From the NCBI RefSeq assembly GCF_009711205.1, contig NZ_WMIG01000003.1:124001-188000 (forward strand): a DNA stretch of 64,000 bases, read 5' to 3'. The notes under the pieces were generated by a model. The model did no database searches and had not been told where the DNA came from. It saw nothing but the letters and a program-made list of their open reading frames with translations. Shown one piece after another: positions 9,079-17,201 of the stretch (the first letter of the stretch is position 1; each line of letters opens with the position of its first letter). The translations under genes and the position numbers were made by a program. This DNA comes from Paracoccus litorisediminis (GTDB lineage Bacteria; Pseudomonadota; Alphaproteobacteria; Rhodobacterales; Rhodobacteraceae).

Positions 9079-9649
9079 CGTGCTCACTCCCTACGGGTGG
9101 GCGGGTACGGTCGATGCATTCGCAGACACGTCATCCCGTCCGGGTTGGTGGTGAAGTGACAGCAAACCGAGTCCGACCGCTGAGCCCTTGCTCACCGTCT
9201 GACGGCGCGACCGTCCGCGTTTTGCTGAGGTTACAAGTCGCCGCCCCTCCACCTCGAGCGACTTCCGATGCGGTCACGGTAACGATGCCCGTGCCAACAT
9301 CAGCGAAAATACGCCGGTCGCACGGTTGCTTCATAGCCGCTCGAAGGGGCTAGGCCCGGCCCTGCCCGATGGGCCATATCCGCGCCCGGTGGCTATAGCC
9401 ATTCGCCCGATGGGCCACCCTATCCCATGCGGAAGGCTTAATATTTTCGGCTATAAATCCTGCGGCTATAGGGATGTATGGAACGGCTACTGTCTTTTCG
9501 GTCTAGATTCTGTCCAAGCCTTTGGCGAGCCTGCCTAGTTATGCTACATTTCTAGGGCCGAAACCCGCTATCATCTTCTGCGACGCAGCAAAATCCTTGA
9601 CACGACCTCGGCAGGGATAGCGCCGCACAAGCGACCAGAACGGAGCGCG
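9079..9649. promoter_or_regulatory. 571-bp divergent intergenic region with repeated palindromic motifs
   Basis: No gene is supported here. The region lies between the minus-strand secretion operon and the plus-strand LuxR-type regulator, so it should hold promoters for both. The stretch 9360-9500 is AT-richer than its surroundings. GCCCGATGGGCCA occurs twice, 41 bp apart. GGCTATAGCC is a perfect 10-bp palindrome at 9391-9400, and its half GGCTATA recurs at 9449 and 9464. These are plausible operator sites. Confidence 0.5.
9364..9417. promoter_or_regulatory. Candidate operators: two GCCCGATGGGCCA copies flanking a GGCTATAGCC palindrome
   Basis: Direct copies at 9364-9376 and 9405-9417 have start-to-start spacing of 41 bp, close to four helical turns. 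Each is itself an imperfect palindrome (GCCC-GAT-GGGC). The perfect palindrome at 9391-9400 lies between them. The position upstream of a LuxR-family gene suggests autoregulation or control of the secretion operon. Binding is not shown. Confidence 0.4.
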
Positions 9650-10339
9650 ATGATGATTCCCTATCGTAACGAATCGCCGGCACTCGCCCTTGAGGTTCCT
9701 CCTCCTGCGGTCGAGATGGTTTTTGTCGGTAATCACTGCAATTTTTCGGGCTGCCTCATCACCACCACGATTCAGGAACTGGGTGGAATCACCTCGGCGG
9801 CCCTGACCACGTTTCCCGAGTTTCAACGTTTCGTAAGCAGCACCGGCGCAGCGCCGGAAGTCCTGCTGCTGGATGAGCCATTGATGCGCGGCCTGACCGA
9901 TGCCGAACGCGACTGGGTGCTGGATCTGCCCGGCCTGAAGCTGGGCATCGCCTATAGCACGATGGAATTCGCATTGGCCTGCCATGCCGACCCGGCGCTG
10001 CGGCAGCGCTCGGCCAGCATATTCCCGCTGAACGTGCGGCTGGATGTGTGGCTGTCCATCGTCAAGCTGATCGTCCATGGCGGCAGCTATGTCTGTCCCG
10101 AAGTCATCGCCGCCCGCCCGACCGAGGATCGGGCCGAACCTGCGGGCATCTCGGGGTTGACGCAAAGGCAGCTGGATGTGCTGCAACAGGTCGCCGATGG
10201 CCATTCCAACAAGCGCATCGCCGAAAACCTGGGCCTGTCGATCCACACGGTCAAACTGCATCTGCATAATGGCAGCCTCCGGCTGGGCGCGCGCAACCGG
10301 ACCGAGGCCGCGATGCGCTATCGAGAGATGCATCCGTGA
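9650..10339 (+). CDS. LuxR/CsgD-like transcriptional regulator with a pseudo-receiver domain
   Basis: 229 aa. Residues 20-150 look like a response-regulator receiver fold: VLLLDEP places an Asp at 75 in the phospho-acceptor position. The acidic pair expected after strand 1 is replaced by Asn-His (VFVGNHC), and the conserved Lys region reads FPLNVRL, so phosphorylation is doubtful. Residues 168-225 form a LuxR/GerE helix-turn-helix (LTQRQLDVLQQVADGHSNKR, then SIHTVKLHLHN). This architecture matches CsgD/VpsT-type regulators of extracellular matrix. Divergence from the low-complexity secretion operon suggests it controls that operon. GGAG precedes two ATGs (9650, 9653); either may be the start. 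The stop overlaps the next gene (GTGA). Confidence 0.85.
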   Translation: MMIPYRNESPALALEVPPPAVEMVFVGNHCNFSGCLITTTIQELGGITSAALTTFPEFQRFVSSTGAAPEVLLLDEPLMRGLTDAERDWVLDLPGLKLGIAYSTMEFALACHADPALRQRSASIFPLNVRLDVWLSIVKLIVHGGSYVCPEVIAARPTEDRAEPAGISGLTQRQLDVLQQVADGHSNKRIAENLGLSIHTVKLHLHNGSLRLGARNRTEAAMRYREMHP

Positions 10340-10872
10340 CCACACCCTTGCCCGAAACCGACGACATCCCCGGCCCGATCCCGGTCGGAGAGGCCGGGCT
10401 GGACGCGATCCTGCTGCGGGTCGGGCGGCTGAACTATGCCTGGAGCAATACCGAAAGCCTGCTGGTCCATCTGATCGCCGGGCTTTCGGGCATGGCCAAG
10501 GATGCGGCGGTGGTGGTGTTCCTGTCGCTCAGTTCGACCCGCGCCCGGATCGAGCTGGTCGAAAGGCTGGCCAAGCTGCGGCTGTCATCAGGCCATGAGC
10601 GGCACGAGCTTCTGGACCTGATGGCGCGGTTCGGCCGGCTGTCGGCGGTGCGCAACCGCTACAATCACAGCCTGTGGTCGTTTCAGGATGACGGCTCGAT
10701 CGCCACCATCCTGATGCGGATCGCCGACCGGCGCGACCGTATCCGCATGGGCCAGCGCCAGCCCCTGACCGCCGAGGAAATGGCCCGGCTGGATCAGGAT
10801 CTGGACGACCTGTCCGAACTGAACCGCGCGATCTGGCGGTTCCTGCAGGACAACGGCTACCCGATCGCCTGA
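10336..10872 (+). CDS. Hypothetical protein, 178 aa
   Basis: Not recognised as a named family. GTG start overlapping the TGA of the regulator by 4 bp, so probably co-translated with it. The protein is soluble, largely alpha-helical, with no signal peptide or membrane segment. Residues 35-110 contain LNYAWSNTESLLVHLIAG and a later RNRYNHSLWSF motif (about 111-121). That motif is similar in kind to small helical proteins of the HEPN/abortive-infection-like type that carry RNxxxH-like motifs. Here the spacing is R-N-R-Y-N-H, which is suggestive only. The 3-prime end overlaps the convergent dehydroquinase gene by 16 bp. Coupling to the regulator suggests a linked role, but none can be assigned. 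Confidence 0.7.
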   Translation: MTTPLPETDDIPGPIPVGEAGLDAILLRVGRLNYAWSNTESLLVHLIAGLSGMAKDAAVVVFLSLSSTRARIELVERLAKLRLSSGHERHELLDLMARFGRLSAVRNRYNHSLWSFQDDGSIATILMRIADRRDRIRMGQRQPLTAEEMARLDQDLDDLSELNRAIWRFLQDNGYPIA

Positions 10873-11300
10873 TCGGACAGCATCTCGGACATGGAACGCA
10901 CGGCGGTCGGATAGCCACGCGGGCCCAGACCCGCAATGACCGCCGTGACCACGCCCGACATCAGCGACTTGTGATAGATCGCCTCGCGCCGGTGGATGTT
11001 CGAGATATGCAGTTCGATTACCGGGCCGGGGAACATCTTCAGCGCGTCCATCACCGGGACCGAGGTAAAGGTCAGCCCCGCCGGGTTGATGATGATGCCG
11101 CGCGCCCCGCTATCGATGGCCTCATGGACCCAGTCGATCAGCTGGTGTTCGGCATTGGTCTGGCGAAAGACCACCTGAATGTCGCCGGCAGCGGCGCGCG
11201 ACCAAGCCTCGACCTCGGCCAGGGTGGTGTGGCCGTAGATCTCGGGCTCGCGCTTGCCCAGACGGTTCAGGTTCGGGCCGTTCAGGATATGAATGCTCAT
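10857..11300 (-). CDS. aroQ: Type II 3-dehydroquinate dehydratase
   Basis: Dehydrates 3-dehydroquinate to 3-dehydroshikimate, in either the shikimate pathway or quinate catabolism. 147 aa from the ATG encoding MSIHILNGPNLNRLGKREP, the standard N-terminus of the family; a longer reading frame adds 12 unlikely residues. Family residues visible are the Tyr in EIYG (catalytic), Asn in IINPAG, His in HISNIHRRE and the Arg that follows. It lies directly downstream of a dctPQM TRAP operon (16-bp gap) under divergent GntR regulators. This suggests a dedicated catabolic copy acting on imported quinate-like acid, which is an inference. Confidence 0.93.
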   Translation of the reverse strand: MSIHILNGPNLNRLGKREPEIYGHTTLAEVEAWSRAAAGDIQVVFRQTNAEHQLIDWVHEAIDSGARGIIINPAGLTFTSVPVMDALKMFPGPVIELHISNIHRREAIYHKSLMSGVVTAVIAGLGPRGYPTAVRSMSEMLSDQAIG

Positions 11301-11316
11301 GTCGCGTTCTCGGGGT

Positions 11317-12618
11317 TCAGCCGCCATACCCGGCAAGGCGCGGCAGCCACAGGGTCAGGCTGGGGAAAAAGGTGATCAGCCCAAGGCACAGCACCATCCA
11401 GCCAAGGAAGGGCAGGCAGTCGCGGATGATCAGCCGCATCGGCGAGCCCGATATATTGGTGACGATGAACAGCAGCAGCCCGTAAGGCGGCGTTACCAGC
11501 CCCAGCATGATGTTGACGACGACCACCACCCCGAAATGCACCAGATCGATCCCCAGCGCCTGCGCCGTCGGGATAAAGACCGGGATGATGATCAGCAGGA
11601 TCGCCGTCCCTTCCAGCACGCAGCCCAGCAGCAGCAGGATCACGTTCACCAGGATCAGGAACTGGATCGGGGTCAGCTCCCATCCGGTCATGATCTGGCG
11701 CAGGGTCTCGGGGATGTTCTCGATGGTGACGACATAGTTGAAGACCATGGCACCGCCGATCATCATCCCGATCGAGGCCGAGGTCTTGGCCGACAGGCGC
11801 AGCGCGGCATAGCCCTCGCGCCAGCTGAGGCTGCGATAGACGACGGTCGATACCAACACCGCATAGGCGGCGGCCAGCGCGGCGGCCTCGGTCGGCGTGG
11901 TGATCCCGCTATAGATGCAGCCCAGCAGGATCACCGGCATCAGCAGCGTCGGAAAGGCCGACATGGTGATGCGCGGCACCTCGCGCAGCGGCACGCGTTC
12001 CTCGACCGGGAAATTGTTGCGCCGCGCGTCGATATAGACCTGCACCATCTGCATCGCGGTCATCAGCAGGCCCGGAACCACACCCGCCAAGAACAGGTAG
12101 CCGATGGATGCATCAGAGACCAAGGCATAGACCACCATCGGGATCGAGGGCGGCAGGATCGGCCCGATCACCGCGGTCACCGCCGTTAGCGCGGCGGCAT
12201 AAGACGGGGTGTAGCGGTTTTCCCGCGTCATCATGTTCTGCATCATCCGGCCCGAGCCCGCGGCATCGGCCACGGCGGAACCGGACATGCCGGCAAAGAT
12301 CAGGCTTTGCACGACGTTGATCTGCGCCAGCCCACCCCGGAAATGCCCGACCAGCACATTGCAAAAGCGCAGCAGCCGTTCGGTCATGGACCCCGAGTTC
12401 ATGATCTCGGCGGCAAAGATGAACAGCGGCACGGCAAGTATGATGTAATTCGAATACATCCCGTTCAGGAATTGCTCGGCCACCGTGCCCATGTCCATGC
12501 CGGTCATGAACAGATAGCCGACCGAGCCGACCATCATCGCCAGACCGATGGGCAGGCCCAGCAGCGCCAAGGCGGTGATGGCGAAGATGGTGATCGAAAA
12601 GGGACTGGTCAGGTTCAT
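11317..12618 (-). CDS. dctM: TRAP transporter large permease (DctM)
   Basis: Twelve-helix ion-coupled permease of a TRAP transporter, 433 aa, the normal DctM length. Start chosen at the ATG (MNLTSPFSI) that overlaps the TGA of DctQ by 4 bp; a longer open frame upstream is a shadow over DctQ. Characteristic stretches are LPIGLAMMVGSVGYL, the VPLFIFAAEIMNSG region, GMSGSAVADAAGSG and ILPPSIPMVVYAL. The C-terminal TPPYGLLLFIV and GSPMRLIIRD are also family-typical. Works with DctQ and DctP for sodium-driven uptake of an organic acid. Confidence 0.95.
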   Translation of the reverse strand: MNLTSPFSITIFAITALALLGLPIGLAMMVGSVGYLFMTGMDMGTVAEQFLNGMYSNYIILAVPLFIFAAEIMNSGSMTERLLRFCNVLVGHFRGGLAQINVVQSLIFAGMSGSAVADAAGSGRMMQNMMTRENRYTPSYAAALTAVTAVIGPILPPSIPMVVYALVSDASIGYLFLAGVVPGLLMTAMQMVQVYIDARRNNFPVEERVPLREVPRITMSAFPTLLMPVILLGCIYSGITTPTEAAALAAAYAVLVSTVVYRSLSWREGYAALRLSAKTSASIGMMIGGAMVFNYVVTIENIPETLRQIMTGWELTPIQFLILVNVILLLLGCVLEGTAILLIIIPVFIPTAQALGIDLVHFGVVVVVNIMLGLVTPPYGLLLFIVTNISGSPMRLIIRDCLPFLGWMVLCLGLITFFPSLTLWLPRLAGYGG

Positions 12619-13127
12619 AGGCCGGAACTCGGTTTCAGGGGATCGGGGGTCTCGGGTCCGGGGCCATAGATGGCGCGGAAGCCGATCCAGATATGGCGCA
12701 GGATCATGGCCACGGCGAAAATCACATAGATCGAATAGAGCCAGTCGAACCGGATGCGCAGATAGGCGGATTTCTCGACCTTCATGAAGGTCACGTAATC
12801 CCATGTCGCGGGCAAGGCGACGGCAAAGGCGATGACGGTGGCGATGGACGATGCCACCACCATGCCCCGCCGCGTGCGCTCACTGACGCCGCGATAGAAC
12901 AGGTCGAACCGCATCTCCTCATCATCGCTGATGACGAAGGCGGCGCCGAACAGCACCAGCCAGATCCACAGCATGACGCTGACCTCATGCGTCCAGCCGA
13001 TGGGCCAGTTCAGCAGGTAGCGCGACACGATCTGCAGCAGAAAGACCAGAAACATCGCGGCCAGCATCGCGACCAGCACGTTTTCGGCCCGGCGGGACAG
13101 CCAGCCATAAAGCCTTGCAAGGGCCAT
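12615..13127 (-). CDS. dctQ: TRAP transporter small permease (DctQ)
   Basis: Four-helix small membrane subunit, 170 aa. Hydrophobic segments are at about 17-37, 50-68, 90-110 and 130-152. The motif SRYLLNWPIGWTHEV matches the conserved R(Y/F)xxxxxxxWTEE(L/V) region of DctQ proteins, here with His in place of the first Glu. AAAGGTG lies about 5 nt before the ATG. Overlaps dctM by 4 bp. Forms the membrane complex with DctM. Confidence 0.92.
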   Translation of the reverse strand: MALARLYGWLSRRAENVLVAMLAAMFLVFLLQIVSRYLLNWPIGWTHEVSVMLWIWLVLFGAAFVISDDEEMRFDLFYRGVSERTRRGMVVASSIATVIAFAVALPATWDYVTFMKVEKSAYLRIRFDWLYSIYVIFAVAMILRHIWIGFRAIYGPGPETPDPLKPSSGL

Positions 13128-13180
13128 GGATCACCTTTGGGAAAAGCGGCCCGCGCGGTCAGGCGCGGGCCTTGTCGAAA

Positions 13181-14173
13181 TCAAAGCGCCGAGATGCGGT
13201 CCACAAGACCCTCGGGCCAGTCCTTGGCCAGCGTCGATTCCAGATAGGCTTTCTGGACATGGGCGCGGAAGGCCTCGACATCGGGCTTGTAGACCTGCAA
13301 GCCGCGCTCGGCGAAGGATTTGGCCAGCTCTTCCTCGCGCTTGACATGTTCGGCGGTGGAAAACGCGATAGCCTCGTCGGCGGCTTTCTGGACGGTGGCC
13401 TTCTGTTCGTCCGACAGCCCCTCCCAGACCTTGCCGGACAGGGTCAGCAGGTCAAAGGCGACCAGATGCGAGGTCATCACGATCTGCTTCATCACCTCGA
13501 AGAACTTCATGTTCTCGACGTTCGGAAGCGGGTTGTCCTGACCGTCGATCGCGCCGGTCTGAAGCCCGGTATAGACCTCGGCATAGGCCATCGGCGTCGG
13601 GTTCGCGCCAAGCGCCTGACCCAGGAACTGCCACGCCTCGCCGCCCGGCATGCGCAGCTTGATCCCGGCCATGTCGGCGGGGGTGGTGATTTTCTTGTCG
13701 TTGTTCAGGCCGACCTGACGCGTGCCATAGAAGGTCGGGCCAAGGATCTTGATGCCCAGCTGGTCTTCGGCCAGCTTCTTCATCTCGGCCCCGACATCGG
13801 ACGCAAAGAACTTGGTCAGATGCGCGGAATCGCGGAACAGATAGCCCGAGGTCAGTGCCGACCAGGCCGGAACCTGATTGGACACGTCCTGCGGCGCGAT
13901 GTTGGACAGCTCAAGGTTGCCGCGCTGCAAGGCGACCAGTTCGGTCCCCTGCTTGAACAGCGTGCCGCCGTAGAAGCCTTCATAGGCAAAGCCCGGCCCG
14001 ATGCCCTCGACGAATTTCTTCATCATCTGGGCGCGGATGTCCTGCTCAGAAAAGACGGCAGAGAAGCGCAGCTTCACCGGGTCTTGCGCATGGGCCATCC
14101 GGGCCAGCATGGGCGCGGCCAGCGTGGCGGCGCCCAGAACGGCGAAACCGCGCCGCGTCAATGTGTTGGTCAT
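13181..14173 (-). CDS. dctP: TRAP transporter substrate-binding protein (DctP family)
   Basis: Periplasmic binding protein, 330 aa. Start at the ATG preceded by GGGAGG. The N-terminus MTNTLTRRGFAVLGAATLA has a twin-arginine TRRGFAVLG motif and ends in AHAQ, consistent with export by Tat and cleavage after Ala-His-Ala. The mature part carries DctP signatures, including GIKLRMPGG with the ligand carboxylate-binding Arg in that stretch, and the segment GAIDGQDNPLPN. Substrate is not readable. The associated dehydroquinase suggests a cyclic hydroxy-acid such as quinate or dehydroquinate; dicarboxylates and sugar acids remain possible. Confidence 0.93.
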   Translation of the reverse strand: MTNTLTRRGFAVLGAATLAAPMLARMAHAQDPVKLRFSAVFSEQDIRAQMMKKFVEGIGPGFAYEGFYGGTLFKQGTELVALQRGNLELSNIAPQDVSNQVPAWSALTSGYLFRDSAHLTKFFASDVGAEMKKLAEDQLGIKILGPTFYGTRQVGLNNDKKITTPADMAGIKLRMPGGEAWQFLGQALGANPTPMAYAEVYTGLQTGAIDGQDNPLPNVENMKFFEVMKQIVMTSHLVAFDLLTLSGKVWEGLSDEQKATVQKAADEAIAFSTAEHVKREEELAKSFAERGLQVYKPDVEAFRAHVQKAYLESTLAKDWPEGLVDRISAL

Positions 14174-14245
14174 GTTTTCCCTCCCTGTGGGCAGCGGCGC
14201 AACCTCCCCTTCGCGCCGCCGCAAGGGCAGCATGGCATCGGAGCT

Positions 14246-14305
14246 TTCACCGATCAACAAAGAATTCACCGATCATATGATGAAATTTGTTTTCTAATAT
14301 GATGT
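14246..14305. promoter_or_regulatory. Divergent promoter region with TTCACCGATCA direct repeats
   Basis: Between dctP and the first GntR gene. TTCACCGATCA occurs at 14246-14256 and 14265-14275 (19-bp period), followed by two ATATGATG copies in an AT-rich stretch ending near 14305. The position between a TRAP operon and its probable regulators makes these likely GntR operator sites. No binding evidence. Confidence 0.45.
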
Positions 14306-14371
14306 GGCTTGTTTCGGGGATCTTGCGCTTCGTCATCTCCTGCGCTGAAATGGTGGCAAGGGAGGACCAGA

Positions 14372-15058
14372 ATGGATGCGGCGATGCAAATCACCGGCTC
14401 GCCGGGCGATGCGACCCATCAGCGGCTGCGCGACGACATCATCTTTGGCAGGCTGCCGCCGGGGCAGAAGCTGCGGCTGGAACGGCTGCGCGACGATTAT
14501 GCCGTCAGCGTCACCACCCTGCGCGAGGTGCTGGGCCGTCTGGTCGCCGAGGGGCTGATCCTGTTCGAGGCGCAGAAGGGCTTTGAGGTCGCGCCGATCT
14601 CGGTCAGCGACCTGCGCGAGATCTCGGACATGCGCGCCCTGCTGGAATGCCACGCCATCGGCCCGTCCTTCGCCGCCGGCGATCTGGAATGGGAGGCGGG
14701 CGTCGTCGCCGCCCATCACAAGCTGGCCCGGATGGAGGCGCGGATGCTGGCGGGCGATCGCAGCATCACCGCGACATGGAAACGCTATGACCGCGAATTC
14801 CATCTGGCGCTGATCGCGGCCTGCGGCTCTGCCGAGCTTCTGGCGGTGCATCAGCGCATCTTCGACCGCTTCCAGCGTTATCAGGTGCTGCTGGTGATGT
14901 TCCGGGGCGAGGGGGCGACCCGCGAACATGACGCCCTGCGCGAAGCCGCGCTGACCCGCGACACCGAAACCGCGCGCAGCATCCTGCGCCGCCATATCGG
15001 GGCCTGCATCGACTATACCGTCGCGCATGGCCTGATCCCCACAGCCGAGGCGCCATGA
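14372..15058 (+). CDS. GntR-family regulator with FCD domain (first of a pair)
   Basis: 228 aa DNA-binding regulator. Winged helix at about residues 12-75 (RLRDDIIFGRLPPGQKLRLE, then VTTLREVLGRLVAEGLI), followed by an all-helical FCD effector domain. FCD metal/ligand-type residues are visible in the DREFH stretch and in later His residues (EHDALREAAL, LRRHIGACI). Start chosen at the ATG with AGGGAGG 6 nt upstream. Divergent from the dctPQM-aroQ operon, so it probably represses it and responds to the transported acid. Its stop overlaps a paralogous GntR gene by 4 bp. Confidence 0.92.
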   Translation: MDAAMQITGSPGDATHQRLRDDIIFGRLPPGQKLRLERLRDDYAVSVTTLREVLGRLVAEGLILFEAQKGFEVAPISVSDLREISDMRALLECHAIGPSFAAGDLEWEAGVVAAHHKLARMEARMLAGDRSITATWKRYDREFHLALIAACGSAELLAVHQRIFDRFQRYQVLLVMFRGEGATREHDALREAALTRDTETARSILRRHIGACIDYTVAHGLIPTAEAP

Positions 15059-15750
15059 CCATGACCGGACCCCAGACCGTCGGCCCGCAGACCGTCGGGG
15101 CAGGCATCTATCAGCGGCTGCGGCAGGACATCATCATGGGCCGGTTGCGCCCCGGCCAGCGCCTGCGTCTGGATCAGATGAAGCTGGACTACCCCGCCGG
15201 GGCCAGCACGCTGCGCGAGGCGCTGTCGCGGCTGGCCGCCGACGGCTTCGTTCTGGCCGAGGGGCAGCGCGGCTTTCAGGTCGCCCCGGTGTCCCCCGAC
15301 GGCCTGCGCGAGATCGCCGACCTGCGCCTGTTGATCGAGGAAGCCGCCCTGCGCCTGTCATTCGCCAATGGCACGCTGGATTGGGAGGTCGCGGTCATCG
15401 CCGCCCATCACCGTCTGGATGCGCATGAGGAGCAACTGGAGGACGGCGTGACCGACCAGATCGCCGAATGGCGGCTGGCCGACTGGCGCTTTCATCAGGC
15501 GTTGATCTCGGCCTGCGGCTCGGCGGTGATGATGCAGACCCATGCCGAGGTTTTCGACAAGTATCTGCGCTATCAGATGGTGGCTTTGGCCTTTCGCCCC
15601 GCCGCCTCGCGCCCGGAACATCAGGCGCTGAAGGATGCGGCGATTGCGCGTGACGCCGATGCCGCCGTGGCTTTGCTGCGCCACCACCTGTCGGCGGGCG
15701 TGGCGCAGGCGCTGGCCTTGGCCGGGTCTTGGGCCGAGGTCACGCCTTGA
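15055..15750 (+). CDS. GntR-family regulator with FCD domain (second of a pair)
   Basis: 231 aa, closely similar in layout to the preceding GntR protein (GIYQRLRQDIIMGRLRPGQR, STLREALSRLAADGFV, DWRFHQALISACGS). The tandem pair therefore arose by duplication. The ATG overlaps the previous stop. The two may form heterodimers or respond to different intermediates of the pathway; this is inference. The 3-prime end overlaps the convergent UDP-sugar dehydrogenase gene by about 11 bp. Confidence 0.92.
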   Translation: MTMTGPQTVGPQTVGAGIYQRLRQDIIMGRLRPGQRLRLDQMKLDYPAGASTLREALSRLAADGFVLAEGQRGFQVAPVSPDGLREIADLRLLIEEAALRLSFANGTLDWEVAVIAAHHRLDAHEEQLEDGVTDQIAEWRLADWRFHQALISACGSAVMMQTHAEVFDKYLRYQMVALAFRPAASRPEHQALKDAAIARDADAAVALLRHHLSAGVAQALALAGSWAEVTP

Positions 15751-17074
15751 CGATATGCGCCCCGCTGAAGCCCGCCCGCGCCATGACATTGCGGGTATCG
15801 ACGACCAGCGCCGCCCCCGCGACCAGCGGGTAATCCACCCCGTCATGGTCGGTGGCGATCAGCACCACATCGACCCCCGCCAGCAGCTCCGCCGTCAGCG
15901 GCGCGGATGCACGGCCCTTGAAGGCCCCGTATTCGCGCGTCGCCGGAATCTCAGGGATATGCGGGTCGTGATAGATCACCTTCGCCCCGCGTTCTTCCAG
16001 CAGCTCCATCAGCTTCAGCGAGGGGCTTTCGCGCAGGTCCGGCACGTTCTTCTTATAGGCCATGCCAAGGATCAACACGCGCGAGCGGCTTAAAGCCTTG
16101 CCCAATTGCCGATCCAGCGCCTCGGCCAGACGGCCGACCACATGGCGCGGCATGGCGGCGTTGATTTCGCCCGCCAGCTCGATGAAGCGGGTCGGCAATT
16201 CGTATTCGCGGGATTTCCATGTCAGGTAAAACGGGTCGATCGGGATGCAATGCCCGCCCAGACCCGGCCCCGGATAGAAGGGCATGTAGCCGAAGGGCTT
16301 GGTCTTGGCCGCCTCGATCACCTCCCAGATGTCGATGCCCATCGCGTCATAGACCACCTTCAATTCATTGACCAAGGCGATGTTGACGGCGCGAAAGATG
16401 TTTTCAGTGATCTTCACCGCCTCGGCGGTGGCATTGGTCGAGACCGGAACGACCCGCGCCACCGCAGGCGCGTAAAAGGCCGCGACCAGCGCCTGCGCAG
16501 CCGCCCCGTCGCCCGACACCACCTTGGGGATGGCGGCGGTGGCATAGGCACGGTTGCCAGGGTCCTCGCGCTCGGGCGAGAAGCCAAGAAAGAAGTCCCG
16601 CCCCGATTTCAGCCCCGATTCCTCAAGGATCGGGCGCAGCACGGTGTCGGTGGTGCCCGGCCATGTCGTCGATTCCAGCACGATCAGCTGGCCGGGGCGC
16701 AGGCTGCGGGCAATGTCGCGGGTGGTCGCCTCGACAAAGCGCAGGTCGGGTTCGCGATGCGCGGTCAGCGGCGTCGGCACGCAGATCGCGATCACGTCGC
16801 ATTCCGACAGGCGGGTCAGGTCGCAGGTTGCCTCGAACTTCTGGGCCTCCAGGGCTGCCGAGAGGGTGTCGGGCGTCACCGCCTCGATATAGCTATCGCC
16901 GCGATGGAGCGCCTGAATCTTGGGCGGGTCGATGTCGAAGCCCAGCACCGGGTAGCCGCCCGCGACCAGCGTCATCGCCAGGGGTAACCCGACATAGCCC
17001 AGCCCGATGACGCCCGCTTTCGCCTGTTTTGCGGTGATCCGGGTCATCAGGTCGGCGGCAATTACATCGGACAT
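15740..17074 (-). CDS. Nucleotide-sugar 6-dehydrogenase, WbpA/TviB-like
   Basis: NAD-dependent enzyme oxidising a UDP-hexose at C6 to the uronate, most like UDP-N-acetylglucosamine 6-dehydrogenases. 444 aa. Rossmann motif GLGYVGLP at 24-31, VPTP near 99-102, central domain ITENIFRAVNIALVNEL, and the catalytic Cys276 in GLGGHCIPIDPFYLTWKSRE. That last form is typical of the WbpA branch rather than the UDP-glucose branch. The C-terminal domain has GMAYKKNVPDLRESPS. Supplies an acidic sugar nucleotide for glycan synthesis by the glycosyltransferases that follow. The divergent 127-bp region to the lyase-fold gene should hold promoters for both. Confidence 0.92.
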   Translation of the reverse strand: MSDVIAADLMTRITAKQAKAGVIGLGYVGLPLAMTLVAGGYPVLGFDIDPPKIQALHRGDSYIEAVTPDTLSAALEAQKFEATCDLTRLSECDVIAICVPTPLTAHREPDLRFVEATTRDIARSLRPGQLIVLESTTWPGTTDTVLRPILEESGLKSGRDFFLGFSPEREDPGNRAYATAAIPKVVSGDGAAAQALVAAFYAPAVARVVPVSTNATAEAVKITENIFRAVNIALVNELKVVYDAMGIDIWEVIEAAKTKPFGYMPFYPGPGLGGHCIPIDPFYLTWKSREYELPTRFIELAGEINAAMPRHVVGRLAEALDRQLGKALSRSRVLILGMAYKKNVPDLRESPSLKLMELLEERGAKVIYHDPHIPEIPATREYGAFKGRASAPLTAELLAGVDVVLIATDHDGVDYPLVAGAALVVDTRNVMARAGFSGAHIVKA

Positions 17075-17201
17075 GGCAAGATCCTTGACTGATTTGCCAG
17101 ACGGTTGAGAATTGCCCCGATACTGTCAAGCATGCGCTGCAATTTCCCACGTCAAATCAAGCGGAACCAAGCGGGTTCTGCGCAAAGCCCAGCGAGGACC
17201 G

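Noticed and set aside
7085..9353. Several plus-strand frames rich in Arg, Pro or Ala across the low-complexity gene
   Set aside because: They arise from reading the Gly-codon repeats in other frames; none has a ribosome site or domain.
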